39,470 bases of DNA, taken from NCBI GenBank assembly GCA_046760445.1, contig JBHIEE010000010.1, positions 1 through 39,470 on the forward strand, read 5' to 3'. Below are positions 26,948-34,511 of the stretch, piece by piece (position 1 is the first letter of the stretch; each line of letters begins with the position of its first letter). The notes under the pieces are model-generated. The model made no database searches, had not been told where the DNA came from, and saw only the letters and a list, made by a program, of their open reading frames with translations. Source of the DNA: JBHIEE01 sp046760445. Its GTDB lineage: Bacteria; Acidobacteriota; Aminicenantia; JdFR-78. The position numbers and the translations under genes were made by a program.

Positions 26948-28251
26948 TAGAATTCTTTTAATACCTCCTCTAAGTTAGGGAAGCCAATCTCTTGTAGTTC
27001 ATAAGTTACTCTTAAAAAGGGCTTATCTGTTTTAATCAACTTAGTCAAGTCGATTGGAGTGGCGATAATAATCAGGTCACAGTCAATTTTATTTATTGTT
27101 GCCTCCAATTCGTGAATTTGCGTTTCACCATAACCCATAGCTGGTAGAAGAGTGTTGAGATGGGAATATTTCTTAAATGTTTGTTTAATGCTTCCCGCAG
27201 CATATGGTCGAGGATCAATTAGTTCTCGAGCCCCATACTTTTTAGCTGCGATAACTCCTGCTCCGTAACTCATTTCCCCGTGAGTCAAGGTGGGTCCATC
27301 TTCAATAACTAATACTCTCTTTCCCTTTATTTTTTCTCCTTGTTCGAGAAAAATAGGTGAAGCAGCTTCGATGACTGTTGCTTTAGGATTATATTTTTTA
27401 ATGTTTAGCTTAATTAGATCAATGTTTCTTTTTTCTGCTGTTTCAATTTTGTTAATGATAATTACATCTGCCCGTCTAAAGTTAACTTCACCGGGATAAT
27501 ATTTAAGTTCATGACCTGGACGGTGAGGATCAGCAACAACAATTTCTAAGTCAGAATAGTAAAATGAGAAGTCATTGTTTCCTCCATCCCAAACAATTAT
27601 TTCTGCTTCTTTTTCAGCCTGATCAAGAATAGCTTGATAATCAACTCCAGCATAAACAACCATTCCATTCTTAATATGAGGCTCATATTCTTCTCTTTCT
27701 TCAATAGTACATTCGTACTTATCAAGATCAGAATAGTCAGCAAACCTTTGAACTTTCTGTTTGACTAAATCTCCGTAAGGCATTGGATGACGGATAATCA
27801 CTACTTTTCTTCCTTTAGCTTTTAAAATTAAACTTACTTTGCAACTTGTTTGACTCTTTCCTGAACCAGTTCTAACAGCACAGACTGATATGACAGGCAC
27901 TTTACTTTTCACCATAGTGGCTTCTGGTCCTAATAAAACAAATGAGGCTCCAGCAGCCATACATAAGGAAGCTTTATTCATCACATATTCGTGAGAGACA
28001 TCGCTATAAGAGAAAAAAACTTCATCAATTTTATGTTTTTTAATTAAATCTGGCAGGTCTTTTTCTGAATAAATTAGGATTCCCTTGGGATATAAATTTC
28101 CAGCCAATTCGGCTGGGTATTTTCTTCCCTCTATATCTGGAATCTGGGTGGCAGTAAAAGCTACCACTCGATAATTTTTATTATTTCGGAAATAAACATT
28201 AAAATTATGGAAGTCTCTTCCCGCTGCTCCCATAATTATAGCTTTTTTCAT
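26947..28251 (-). CDS. COG2403-type P-loop protein (cyclic 2,3-diphosphoglycerate synthetase-like)
   Basis: Predicted 434-residue cytosolic NTPase. An N-terminal Rossmann-like domain (KKAIIMGAAGRDFHNFN, about 1-115) is followed by a Walker A motif at about 127-134 (RTGSGKSQ), with VWDGGNNDF, VADPHRPGHELKYYPGE and IIINKIETA as the GTPase-like second half. This pattern is that of the archaeal and bacterial COG2403 family, some members of which are annotated as cyclic 2,3-diphosphoglycerate synthetases. Its one-base overlap with arcC argues for a shared role, perhaps regulating or supplying a carbamoyl-linked pathway. A GGAGAGGAGG ribosome binding site and a perfect TTGACA promoter precede it. 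The substrate is uncertain, and a cDPG role in a bacterium would need proof. Confidence 0.72.
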   Translation of the reverse strand: MKKAIIMGAAGRDFHNFNVYFRNNKNYRVVAFTATQIPDIEGRKYPAELAGNLYPKGILIYSEKDLPDLIKKHKIDEVFFSYSDVSHEYVMNKASLCMAAGASFVLLGPEATMVKSKVPVISVCAVRTGSGKSQTSCKVSLILKAKGRKVVIIRHPMPYGDLVKQKVQRFADYSDLDKYECTIEEREEYEPHIKNGMVVYAGVDYQAILDQAEKEAEIIVWDGGNNDFSFYYSDLEIVVADPHRPGHELKYYPGEVNFRRADVIIINKIETAEKRNIDLIKLNIKKYNPKATVIEAASPIFLEQGEKIKGKRVLVIEDGPTLTHGEMSYGAGVIAAKKYGARELIDPRPYAAGSIKQTFKKYSHLNTLLPAMGYGETQIHELEATINKIDCDLIIIATPIDLTKLIKTDKPFLRVTYELQEIGFPNLEEVLKEF

Positions 28252-28284
28252 AAAAACCTCCTCTCCTATTTAAAATAAGGGATT

Positions 28285-28314
28285 AGTATAATATAGCCTT
28301 AAAATTTATGTCAA
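28285..28314 (-). promoter_or_regulatory. Predicted promoter of the COG2403-arcC unit
   Basis: On the minus strand TTGACA (28314-28309), 18 bases, TATACT (28290-28285). It lies about 30 bases before the ribosome binding site at 28252-28262. Confidence 0.65.
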
Positions 28315-28319
28315 CCAAT

Positions 28320-28500
28320 CAGAAATAATAGTTCACTTAATCGATGATCTCAAAGAGGCAATTGTAACCTCTCTCAGAAAATATAAATAAGAAGATACTG
28401 GCATTAGGGCTTAAAGATACAAAGTTGGGAAGAAAAATGATGGATATAAGGACAGTTAAAAAAGATAAAGAAAATATTTTAACTTTTGTTGAGCCTGTGC
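28320..28500. other. Gene-free stretch between divergent transcripts
   Basis: Part of the 544-base gap between the COG2403 gene and the small membrane protein gene. It is A/T-rich. A short frame near 28380-28509 (about 37 codons, ending in FVEPVHP) has no recognisable family and no convincing ribosome binding site, so I do not call it a gene. Confidence 0.4.
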
Positions 28501-28504
28501 ATCC

Positions 28505-28533
28505 TTGACAAAAAAGAAAAATCTCTCTATATT
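28505..28533 (+). promoter_or_regulatory. Predicted promoter of the small membrane protein leader
   Basis: A perfect TTGACA (28505-28510), 17 bases, TATATT (28528-28533), near-consensus. A second TATAAT lies at 28574-28579 but has a poor -35. Transcription from the first would give a leader of about 250 bases before the gene at 28796. Confidence 0.6.
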
Positions 28534-28613
28534 TTATGTAAATAAGAAATTTAGGTATTTTGCAAATAGCTAATATAATAAGAATCGAAAAGGAGGGGAA
28601 GGGAAAAATTAAA

Positions 28614-28658
28614 ATGACTTTTTCATATAATCCATATCTATTAGTATGGATAACCTAA
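28614..28658 (+). CDS. Possible 14-codon leader ORF
   Basis: ATG at 28614 follows AAGGAGGGGAAGGG, a strong purine-rich ribosome binding site, and reads 14 codons (MTFSYNPYLLVWIT), rich in aromatic residues, before TAA at 28656. The stop codon lies at the left foot of a stem-loop (28658-28708), the arrangement of a leader peptide or attenuator. Nothing in the peptide identifies a sensed compound. It may be non-coding leader sequence with a chance ORF. Confidence 0.3.
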   Translation: MTFSYNPYLLVWIT

Positions 28659-28748
28659 CTAAAAGTTCGTAAACCCTTCAAAAAATGGGGGGTAGACGAA
28701 CCTTTAGTTCACAAGCAACCAGTTATCTGCCATTGTGGGCTTGCTTGC
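28658..28748 (+). promoter_or_regulatory. Two adjacent stem-loops in the leader
   Basis: First stem: ACTAAAAGTTCGT (28658-28670) with ACGAACCTTTAGT (28696-28708), 12 of 13 paired, extended by ACCC/GGGT. Second stem: CAAGCAA (28712-28718) with TTGCTTG (28741-28747), perfect. No poly-T run follows either, so neither is a simple terminator. The second stem loop includes GTTATCTGCC, which recurs inverted after the gene (29203-29212). Confidence 0.55.
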
Positions 28749-28795
28749 TAGATCAAATTTAACTCAACAAAATTTGTAAGAGAAAGGAGGAAAAA

Positions 28796-29170
28796 ATGGC
28801 TAGAATAGTTTTAATTATCGCAGGCATCGTGGAATTCGTATTCCGCGGCCTTCCGGCTTTCTTTGGTTCCCAAGCGATTGCGAACTTTTTTGGACTGGAA
28901 TATATTGAAGAGGCTTTAGTTTATGTTCACCCCTTTGGTGCGCTTATGTTGGTTTTTGGGGTAATGTTTTTTATCGCATCTAAAGATCCGGTGAAATATA
29001 AATTCATCATGAATATGGGGATTCTTCGCTATGCATTGGCTTTAGTTTCGTACTTTATCACGCTTGCCATGCTAGGTTCGCTTGTTACTTTTTGGTGGAT
29101 CCACATGGGCGTGGATCTAATTTTGTTAATTCTTTTTATAGTTTCCCGTCCCAAAGCTGTGGCAGCATAA
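28796..29170 (+). CDS. Small four-helix membrane protein (DUF4345-like)
   Basis: Predicted 124-residue integral membrane protein with four hydrophobic segments, at about 4-22, 42-62, 72-95 and 98-118. A good AGGAGG site lies 6 bases before the ATG. The pattern VHPFGALMLVFGVMFFIASKDPVKY and WWIHMGVDLILLILF resembles DUF4345-type small membrane proteins, whose function is unknown. Codon use is visibly richer in G/C than its neighbours, and the gene is bracketed by imperfect inverted repeats (28722-28748 and 29189-29212), both suggesting it arrived as a unit. No partner gene is obvious. Confidence 0.7.
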   Translation: MARIVLIIAGIVEFVFRGLPAFFGSQAIANFFGLEYIEEALVYVHPFGALMLVFGVMFFIASKDPVKYKFIMNMGILRYALALVSYFITLAMLGSLVTFWWIHMGVDLILLILFIVSRPKAVAA

Positions 29171-29188
29171 TTAGGGCATTACATTCAT

Positions 29189-29212
29189 GCAAGCCCGCAA
29201 CAGGCAGATAAC
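29189..29212. repeat. Downstream arm of the inverted repeat flanking the small membrane gene
   Basis: Reverse complement reads GTTATCTGCC-TG-TTGCGGGCTTGC. It matches 28722-28748 (GTTATCTGCC-A-TTGTGGGCTTGC) with one indel and one change, so the gene at 28796-29170 sits between inverted copies. An attC-type recombination site is conceivable, but the core does not fit the standard GTTRRRY consensus well. Confidence 0.6.
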
Positions 29213-29244
29213 ACACAGTTGCTGATCGGCTCCGCTTACCCAAA

Positions 29245-29260
29245 CCCCGAGTACTCGGGG
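29245..29260. repeat. Perfect 16-base palindrome CCCCGAGTACTCGGGG
   Basis: Another copy of the CCCGAGYRCTCGGG family, here within a GC-rich block flanked by CAGTTGC (29216-29222) and GCAACTG (29266-29272), which could form an outer stem. Confidence 0.85.
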
Positions 29261-29312
29261 CTTCGGCAACTGCGAAAACACTAGGCGCAAAACCCCCACT
29301 TTTAAGGAACGG

Positions 29313-30166
29313 ATGTCAGACAACAATAGCGATACCAAAGCAGTATCTATCAGATGTCGAAGCGATTTTATCAAGGCGATATGAGAACAGTGGTGACTTA
29401 TGGGCCACCATTGATGGGCGGTTAGGCAAAGGAAGCCCTTTCTCTACTCTTACCTGTGCTCTAATGCTTTCAGAATTAGGAATGGATCTTTCTGAACTTG
29501 TGTTGAAAGAAATTGCCGAGTTAATCCTCAGCTCGTGGCGAGAAGACGGGCGATTCAGACTGACACCAATAGGTGCAATATATCCTTGCCATACTGCTCC
29601 GCTAGGATTCTTTGCCGATTGGGATATGCTGCAGACGGCAGACTCAAGCGGACCTTTAATCACCTACTTGAGATCCAACACAATGATGGTGGTTGGCGGT
29701 GTAAAAAGTTTAGCTTCCGCGGGGAAGATAGATCTCTAATCCTGGCCCAACACTGGACGTTTTAGACGCTTTCAGATTAACACATCTTCTCAATCAAGAT
29801 GAGCGCCTTGATAAGGCAGTGGAATTCTTGCTTGATCATTGGGTAACACGCAGGCCTCTCGGCCCTTGTCATTTTGGGATTGGTACTCTGTTCATGAAGG
29901 TTGAGTATCCTTTCTTTCGCTACAACCTCTTCTACTATATGTGTGTTCTATCTTTCTACGATAAAGCAAAAAAAGGGCCAAGATTCTTAGAGGCGCTTCG
30001 GGTTTTAGAATCGAAGTTAGCCAATGGTAAGATTGTAGTCGAAAATCCTAATCGGAAGTTAACAGGGTTTTCCTTCTGTAAGAAAGGGGACCCAAGCGAC
30101 CTAGCAACTGAGCGTCATCATGAGATATTGAAGAACCTTGGTAGAAATCATGAAAAAACAAAATGA
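29313..30166 (+). pseudogene. Decayed alpha/alpha-toroid (prenyltransferase/squalene-cyclase-like) gene
   Basis: Coding-like sequence runs through three frames. After an AAGGAA site the ATG at 29313 gives MSDNNSDTKAV. Around 29340 the frame must change to reach QYLSDVEAILSRRYEN...IYPCHTA. Near 29600 it shifts again to RILCRLGYAADGRL...GGWRCKKFSF, and near 29735 once more to NPGPTLDVLDAFRL...HWVTRRPLGPCHFGIGTLF, stopping at 30164. The pieces join into a continuous repeat protein of the toroid family (IYPCHTA, GGWRC and NPGPT are its repeat landmarks). Three frameshifts in one gene, with intact neighbours, point to a pseudogene rather than base-calling errors. The original function is not clear. 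Confidence 0.75.
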
Positions 30167-30436
30167 TAGCTGGAGTTCACCACTAACAGCTAAATCTGCC
30201 GAGAAATTAACTTTTAAAAAATCTTTGTCAATAATTTTTTGTCTTTAATATCCAGATAGTCAAAAATTCTGCGGGAGACAAAATTTTTGCATTGTGGATT
30301 TGATCCAATGGAAAATGTTAATAAGATTTTTTCCAATTTTTATAGTCAAGGAGGGGTAATTTTTGCTTTTCAATGACCCGATAAATAGGAAATATATCTC
30401 CTTCTTCAGGAAAGCCTTTTTGACTCTGAAAACCCT
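30167..30436. other. Gap with an A/T-rich stem and no gene
   Basis: Of the 270 bases after the toroid remnant, the only structure seen is CAAAAATT (30261-30268) pairing with AATTTTTG (30282-30289). No conserved ORF is evident on either strand. It ends just after the stop of the small basic ORF on the minus strand. Confidence 0.4.
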
Positions 30437-30592
30437 TTAATCATTTTCTCCTAATTCTTTTTTCCGGCTTTTCTCTTTTCTGGAATATCCTTTTTTTCCT
30501 TTCTTGGAGGTATGAGGTCTGGTAGGTGGAGAGATAGGCTTTCTTAACTTTTGCCAGGCTGGTTTCTGTCTTCTGTTTATTCTTCTGGGCAT
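30437..30592 (-). CDS. Small basic protein of 51 residues, unrecognised
   Basis: A 51-codon ORF from ATG at 30592 to TAA at 30437. The start is preceded by AGGA at 5 bases spacing and lies 18 bases after the stop of the phosphoesterase gene, so it is probably the last gene of that transcript. The product has 19 Lys/Arg and only 4 acidic residues: a W13-containing N-terminal half (RRQKPAWQKLRKPISPPTR) and a Gly/Lys-rich C-terminal half (SKKGKKGYSRKEKSRKKEL). The KKGKKGYSRK stretch recalls the RNA-channel segment of the ribosome-rescue factor ArfA, but homology is not established. Alternatives are a ribosome-associated or nucleic-acid-binding small protein. Size and composition are the main evidence. 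Confidence 0.6.
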   Translation of the reverse strand: MPRRINRRQKPAWQKLRKPISPPTRPHTSKKGKKGYSRKEKSRKKELGEND

Positions 30593-30610
30593 CAGTTCCT
30601 GTCTCTGAGA

Positions 30611-31093
30611 TTATAATTCAATAAAAACCCATGAGAGCTCATCGATATCCAACAAAACAACAGTCCCCTTGTCCGAAAGCCAGCCACCGGTTTCGCCTGG
30701 ATTAATCACGATCATATCTTTCTTTTTTTCAGCTTCTGGTTTATGAGTATGAGCATAGACAATAATATTGTACTCTCCGCTGTCGACATAAGTGTCAAGA
30801 AGATGAGGAATATGAAGAACTAAGAAATTAAAATTGTTGTAATTAAAGCTAAAGGGTGAGTCCTGTAATTCTCCAATACCATTGAATGCCTTTTTTAGGC
30901 CGAATCTTTCACCATCACAATTGCCATAGACGGCCTTAACAGGGCATTGAAGATTTTTAAGTTCTTTGGCAGCGAAAGGAGCAACAAAGTCACCAGCATG
31001 GATGACCAGAGAACATTTTTCTTGGTTGAATATTTCTACAGCACTTTTTATCTTGGTCAAATTATCATGAGAATCAGCCATAAGCCCAATCAT
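30611..31093 (-). CDS. YfcE/MJ0936-type metallophosphoesterase
   Basis: Predicted 160-residue calcineurin-like phosphodiesterase. The motifs DSH (residues 7-9), GD (34-35), GNCD (57-60), the downstream histidine in LVLHIPH, and AHTHKPE form the two-metal site of the family. This branch includes MJ0936 and YfcE, active on bis-p-nitrophenyl phosphate and various phosphodiesters; the physiological substrate is unknown. It follows polA by 52 bases and precedes the small basic ORF by 18, suggesting co-transcription with polA. Length is normal for the compact family. Confidence 0.9.
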   Translation of the reverse strand: MIGLMADSHDNLTKIKSAVEIFNQEKCSLVIHAGDFVAPFAAKELKNLQCPVKAVYGNCDGERFGLKKAFNGIGELQDSPFSFNYNNFNFLVLHIPHLLDTYVDSGEYNIIVYAHTHKPEAEKKKDMIVINPGETGGWLSDKGTVVLLDIDELSWVFIEL

Positions 31094-31145
31094 TTTTCCT
31101 CCTCATATTCGTTCATCTGGAATTGTTCAAAAAAGAATTTATGTA

Positions 31146-33818
31146 TTAGGTCTCAGCCCAGTTTATTCCCCAAGACAATTTGACTTTCAAAGGAACTTTT
31201 AAGGGATAGACTTTTTCCATTTTTTCTTTAATTAAAAACTCTAATTCTTCTTTCTCATCAGGTTTAGCTTCAAGAACTAATTCATCGTGAACCTGAAGAA
31301 TCATCCTTGATTTTAATTTCCTATTTTTTAATTCTCGCCAGAGGTCAATCATTGCCTTTTTCATCAAGTCAGCGGCTGATCCTTGGATAGGAGTGTTGAG
31401 AGCAATCCTTCGCCCCGCCTGTTGGATATTTTTATTTGGGCTTTTAAGCTCAGGTATTTGTCTTATTCGGCCGAATAAGGTTTTCACATAACCGGTTTTT
31501 GTAGCCTCACTCACTACCTCATTTAAAAATTGATAGACTTTTGGATATCTTTCAAAATATTTATCTATAAATTCTTGAGCCTGTTGAGGAGAAGTGCCTA
31601 ATTCCTTTCCTAAGGAAAAAGCTGATGTACCATAAATTATACTAAAATTAATTATTTTTGCTCTTCTTCTCTGCTCTTCAGGCAGTAATGAAGATTCCTT
31701 TCCGAAAACTTCTAAAGCTGTTCTCTGGTGAACATCTTCGTCATTGATAAAGGTGTCAATCAGCGCCGGATCTTCTGATAAATAAGCCAGAATCCTGAGT
31801 TCAATCTGGGAATAGTCAGCTGATAGAAATAAATATCCATTTTCCGGGATAAAAGCTTGCCGGATTTTTTTGCCCGGCTCAGTTCTGATAGGAATATTTT
31901 GTAAATTAGGTTCAGAACTGCTCAATCTTCCGGTAGCAGCCACAGTTTGATTATAAGAAGTGTGAATTCGACCTGTTTTAGGATTAATCAGAGATGAAAG
32001 ACTATCCAGATAAGAAGATTTCAGTTTAGCTAACTGTCGATAGTCTAAAAGTAATTTAGGAACAGGGTGAATAGGAGCTAATTCTGTTAAGACTTCAACA
32101 TCTGTAGAATGACTTTTTGCTTTTCGGGTTTTCTTACTTCGAGGTAAATTTAATTTTTCGAAGAGAACTTCGCCTAATTGCTGGGGAGAATTAATGTTAA
32201 ATTCACATCCTGCATATTCATAAATTCTCTTAGTTAAGTAATTAAGTTCCTGTTCCAATTCTTTAGAGAGGCGATCTAAAATATCTTTATCAATTTTTAC
32301 TCCTGTCATTTCCATATCAGCCAAAACATTTATTAAAGGAAGTTCAATCTCTCGATAAAGCTTTTCAAGCCCTTTTTCTTTAACTTGGGAAAACAAGATA
32401 GAACTTAACTGGAGAGTTATATCAGCATCTTCACAGGAATAGAAAGCCACTTTCTCCACATCAACTTGGTCGAGAGTAACTTCTTTTTGCCCGGTCCCAG
32501 CTATCTCTTTATAAGGTATTTTTCTGTACTGAAGATAACTCAGAGATAAGTAATTTAAGTTATGATTTCGGCGATTGGGGTCTAATAGATAGGAAAGGAG
32601 CATTGTATCTAAGTCAATTCCCTTTAATTCAATTCCATTATTTTTTAAGACAATATAATCATATTTAATATTCTGACCTATTTTTTTAATTTCCGGATTA
32701 GAAATAACTTTCTCAAGAAGGGTTAAAGCTTTTTTCTTTTCTGTTTGAGAGGGAGCACCTACATACCGGTGGCCCAAAGGAAGATAATAGCCTTTATTGG
32801 GTTCAAGAGAAAAAGAAAGCCCAACTAAATCAGCTTTGGCTGGAGAAGGATGAGTAGTTTCACTATCAAGAGAAACAAATTTTTTTTCCTCTATCATTTT
32901 AATTAATTCTTCCAACTCCTCTTCTTTAAAGATGATTCGATAGTCCTTAGCAGGTAGTTTTTTTTCTTTTAAATATTCTTCTAAAAGAGAAGTAAATTCT
33001 AATTCTTGGAAAAGTTGGATTACTCGATTATAATTGGGTTCTTTAACCTTGAATTGATCTGGATTGAATTCTATTTCTAAATCAGTTTTAATGGTCACTA
33101 ATTCTTGGCTCATCTTCAGAATAGTTAGGTTTTTCTCTATGCTTTCTTTTAATTTTGTTTTGTCAATTTTGTCCAAATTTTTAATCAAGCTATCAAGCGA
33201 GCCAAATTTGTTAATTAGTTGTTTAGCAGTTTTTTCTCCAATCCCGGGAATGCCTGGAATATTATCAGTCGGGTCACCTTGTAAGGCCAAAACATCAATC
33301 ACCTGCTTTGGATTCACTCCAAAAAAATTTTCGACTTCCTCTTTCCCAAAATATTTTTCCTTAGCTGGATTATAAATAATTATCTTGTCATTTACTAATT
33401 GGAAAAAGTCCTTATCCCCAGAAACTAACACTGAGACAAAATTTTTTTCAGAAGCTTTTTTAGCTAAAGAACCAAGAACATCATCTGCTTCATATTCCTT
33501 CATCTCGAGAACTGTGATATTTAGGGCTCTTAAAATTTCCTTAATATAGGGGAGTTGAGTGGTTAAATCATCAGGCATAGGAGGTCTTTGAGCTTTGTAT
33601 TCTTTAAAAGTTTTATGTCTCACAGTAGGTCCTTTAACATCAAATGCTACTCCAATGTACTCAGGATTTTCATCAGCTATTAATTTTTTTAACATAGTGA
33701 CAAAACCATAAATAGCATTGGTTGGAAAACCCTTGGAAGAGCTTAGACCTCGGATAGCATAATAGGCTCGATATATTAAAGAGTTTCCATCAATAAGGTA
33801 TAATTTTTTATTTTGCAT
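31146..33818 (-). CDS. polA: DNA polymerase I
   Basis: Predicted 890-residue repair and lagging-strand polymerase with all three parts. The N-terminal 5' nuclease domain has LIDGNSLIYRAYYA, EADDVLGSLAKKA and GDPTDNIPGIPGIGEKTA. The 3'-5' exonuclease seems active, with DSE in VSLDSETTHP, NxxxD (NIKYD) and YxxxD (YSCEDAD). The polymerase domain has SADYSQIELRILAYLS, the RRRAKIINFSIIYGTS fingers and QVHDELVLE. Length is normal. The upstream gene of unknown function ends six bases before it, and the phosphoesterase lies 52 bases behind, so it is the middle of a transcript. Confidence 0.97.
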   Translation of the reverse strand: MQNKKLYLIDGNSLIYRAYYAIRGLSSSKGFPTNAIYGFVTMLKKLIADENPEYIGVAFDVKGPTVRHKTFKEYKAQRPPMPDDLTTQLPYIKEILRALNITVLEMKEYEADDVLGSLAKKASEKNFVSVLVSGDKDFFQLVNDKIIIYNPAKEKYFGKEEVENFFGVNPKQVIDVLALQGDPTDNIPGIPGIGEKTAKQLINKFGSLDSLIKNLDKIDKTKLKESIEKNLTILKMSQELVTIKTDLEIEFNPDQFKVKEPNYNRVIQLFQELEFTSLLEEYLKEKKLPAKDYRIIFKEEELEELIKMIEEKKFVSLDSETTHPSPAKADLVGLSFSLEPNKGYYLPLGHRYVGAPSQTEKKKALTLLEKVISNPEIKKIGQNIKYDYIVLKNNGIELKGIDLDTMLLSYLLDPNRRNHNLNYLSLSYLQYRKIPYKEIAGTGQKEVTLDQVDVEKVAFYSCEDADITLQLSSILFSQVKEKGLEKLYREIELPLINVLADMEMTGVKIDKDILDRLSKELEQELNYLTKRIYEYAGCEFNINSPQQLGEVLFEKLNLPRSKKTRKAKSHSTDVEVLTELAPIHPVPKLLLDYRQLAKLKSSYLDSLSSLINPKTGRIHTSYNQTVAATGRLSSSEPNLQNIPIRTEPGKKIRQAFIPENGYLFLSADYSQIELRILAYLSEDPALIDTFINDEDVHQRTALEVFGKESSLLPEEQRRRAKIINFSIIYGTSAFSLGKELGTSPQQAQEFIDKYFERYPKVYQFLNEVVSEATKTGYVKTLFGRIRQIPELKSPNKNIQQAGRRIALNTPIQGSAADLMKKAMIDLWRELKNRKLKSRMILQVHDELVLEAKPDEKEELEFLIKEKMEKVYPLKVPLKVKLSWGINWAET

Positions 33819-33824
33819 TAGGAG

Positions 33825-34451
33825 TTATTTTTTTCTGAGGTACTTTTTTATTTCTTGAGGTGAAAAACCAAGTTTTTCGGCTTTTATGGACATAGCAAAT
33901 TTTTCTTCCTTAAATTTAGGAATGATTAAACTCATGGTTAAGTTCCCTTGATCGTCGGTCTTACCCTTAAAAATAGAGTAATTTTTTCCCAGGGCAGTAA
34001 TAATCTTAACTACTATATCGACATAAGGAAGTGGGTTACCTTGCTCAACAGTTTTTGTTTCCAAAGAGATATTAAAAAAGGGAGAGGAAAGGGCAGGTGG
34101 AGAGAATTTAACTAAATTTATTTCTATCTTTCTGGCTAATTCTTCTTCAGTAGTTTCATATAGGGTTGTGCTTTCATTTTTTTCTTGAGAAAAAGAAAGG
34201 TAATGGTCAAATTTTCCTTCTTTTACTTCATTAATAATTGCTTGATGTTGGTTTTCCATTAACTTTTTGATTTCTGCATCCCAATTCTCACTTTCCAATA
34301 AAGAAGCGTAGGGTATCCTCCGAGAAGCTAAAACTTGACCTGACATGTAAATTAAGGACTCAATATAACAGTTTTGGAGGCCTTTATCCTGAGTTTGAAT
34401 ATGAAAAATAACCTTTTTATGTTTTACGTTAGTGTTAAATCCATCTTTCAT
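33825..34451 (-). CDS. Conserved-looking 208-residue protein upstream of polA
   Basis: I do not recognise the family. The N-terminal part (about 12-95) has the pattern KVIFHIQTQDKGLQNCYIESLIYMSG, ending with GKFDHYLSF, which looks like a domain with a conserved cysteine and a His-rich segment. The C-terminal part (about 110-205) is an Ig-like or transthyretin-like beta region (NPLPYVDIVVKIITALGKNYSIFKGKTDDQGNLTMSLIIPKF). No signal peptide is seen, so it is likely cytosolic. It is six bases upstream of polA and probably its transcriptional partner, with a TTGACT/TAAAAT promoter at 34462-34490. Function unknown. Confidence 0.72.
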   Translation of the reverse strand: MKDGFNTNVKHKKVIFHIQTQDKGLQNCYIESLIYMSGQVLASRRIPYASLLESENWDAEIKKLMENQHQAIINEVKEGKFDHYLSFSQEKNESTTLYETTEEELARKIEINLVKFSPPALSSPFFNISLETKTVEQGNPLPYVDIVVKIITALGKNYSIFKGKTDDQGNLTMSLIIPKFKEEKFAMSIKAEKLGFSPQEIKKYLRKK

Positions 34452-34461
34452 TTTTGGAATA

Positions 34462-34490
34462 ATTTTAGCTCATTAGACTCGGTTAGTCAA
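34462..34490 (-). promoter_or_regulatory. Predicted promoter of the polA transcript
   Basis: On the minus strand TTGACT (34490-34485), 17 bases, TAAAAT (34467-34462). It implies a start within a few bases of the first gene's ATG, that is, a nearly leaderless mRNA. Confidence 0.45.
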
Positions 34491-34511
34491 ATAAGGATTT
34501 AGAATGTTGCC

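Noticed and set aside
28438..28509. Short frame MMDIRTVKKDKENIL before the small membrane gene
   Set aside because: No family resemblance or convincing ribosome binding site, and its end overlaps the likely promoter TTGACA at 28505.
29189..29272. Integron attC-like site after the small membrane gene
   Set aside because: The core does not fit GTTRRRY and its RYYYAAC partner, and there is no integrase gene in the window. It is kept only as an inverted repeat.
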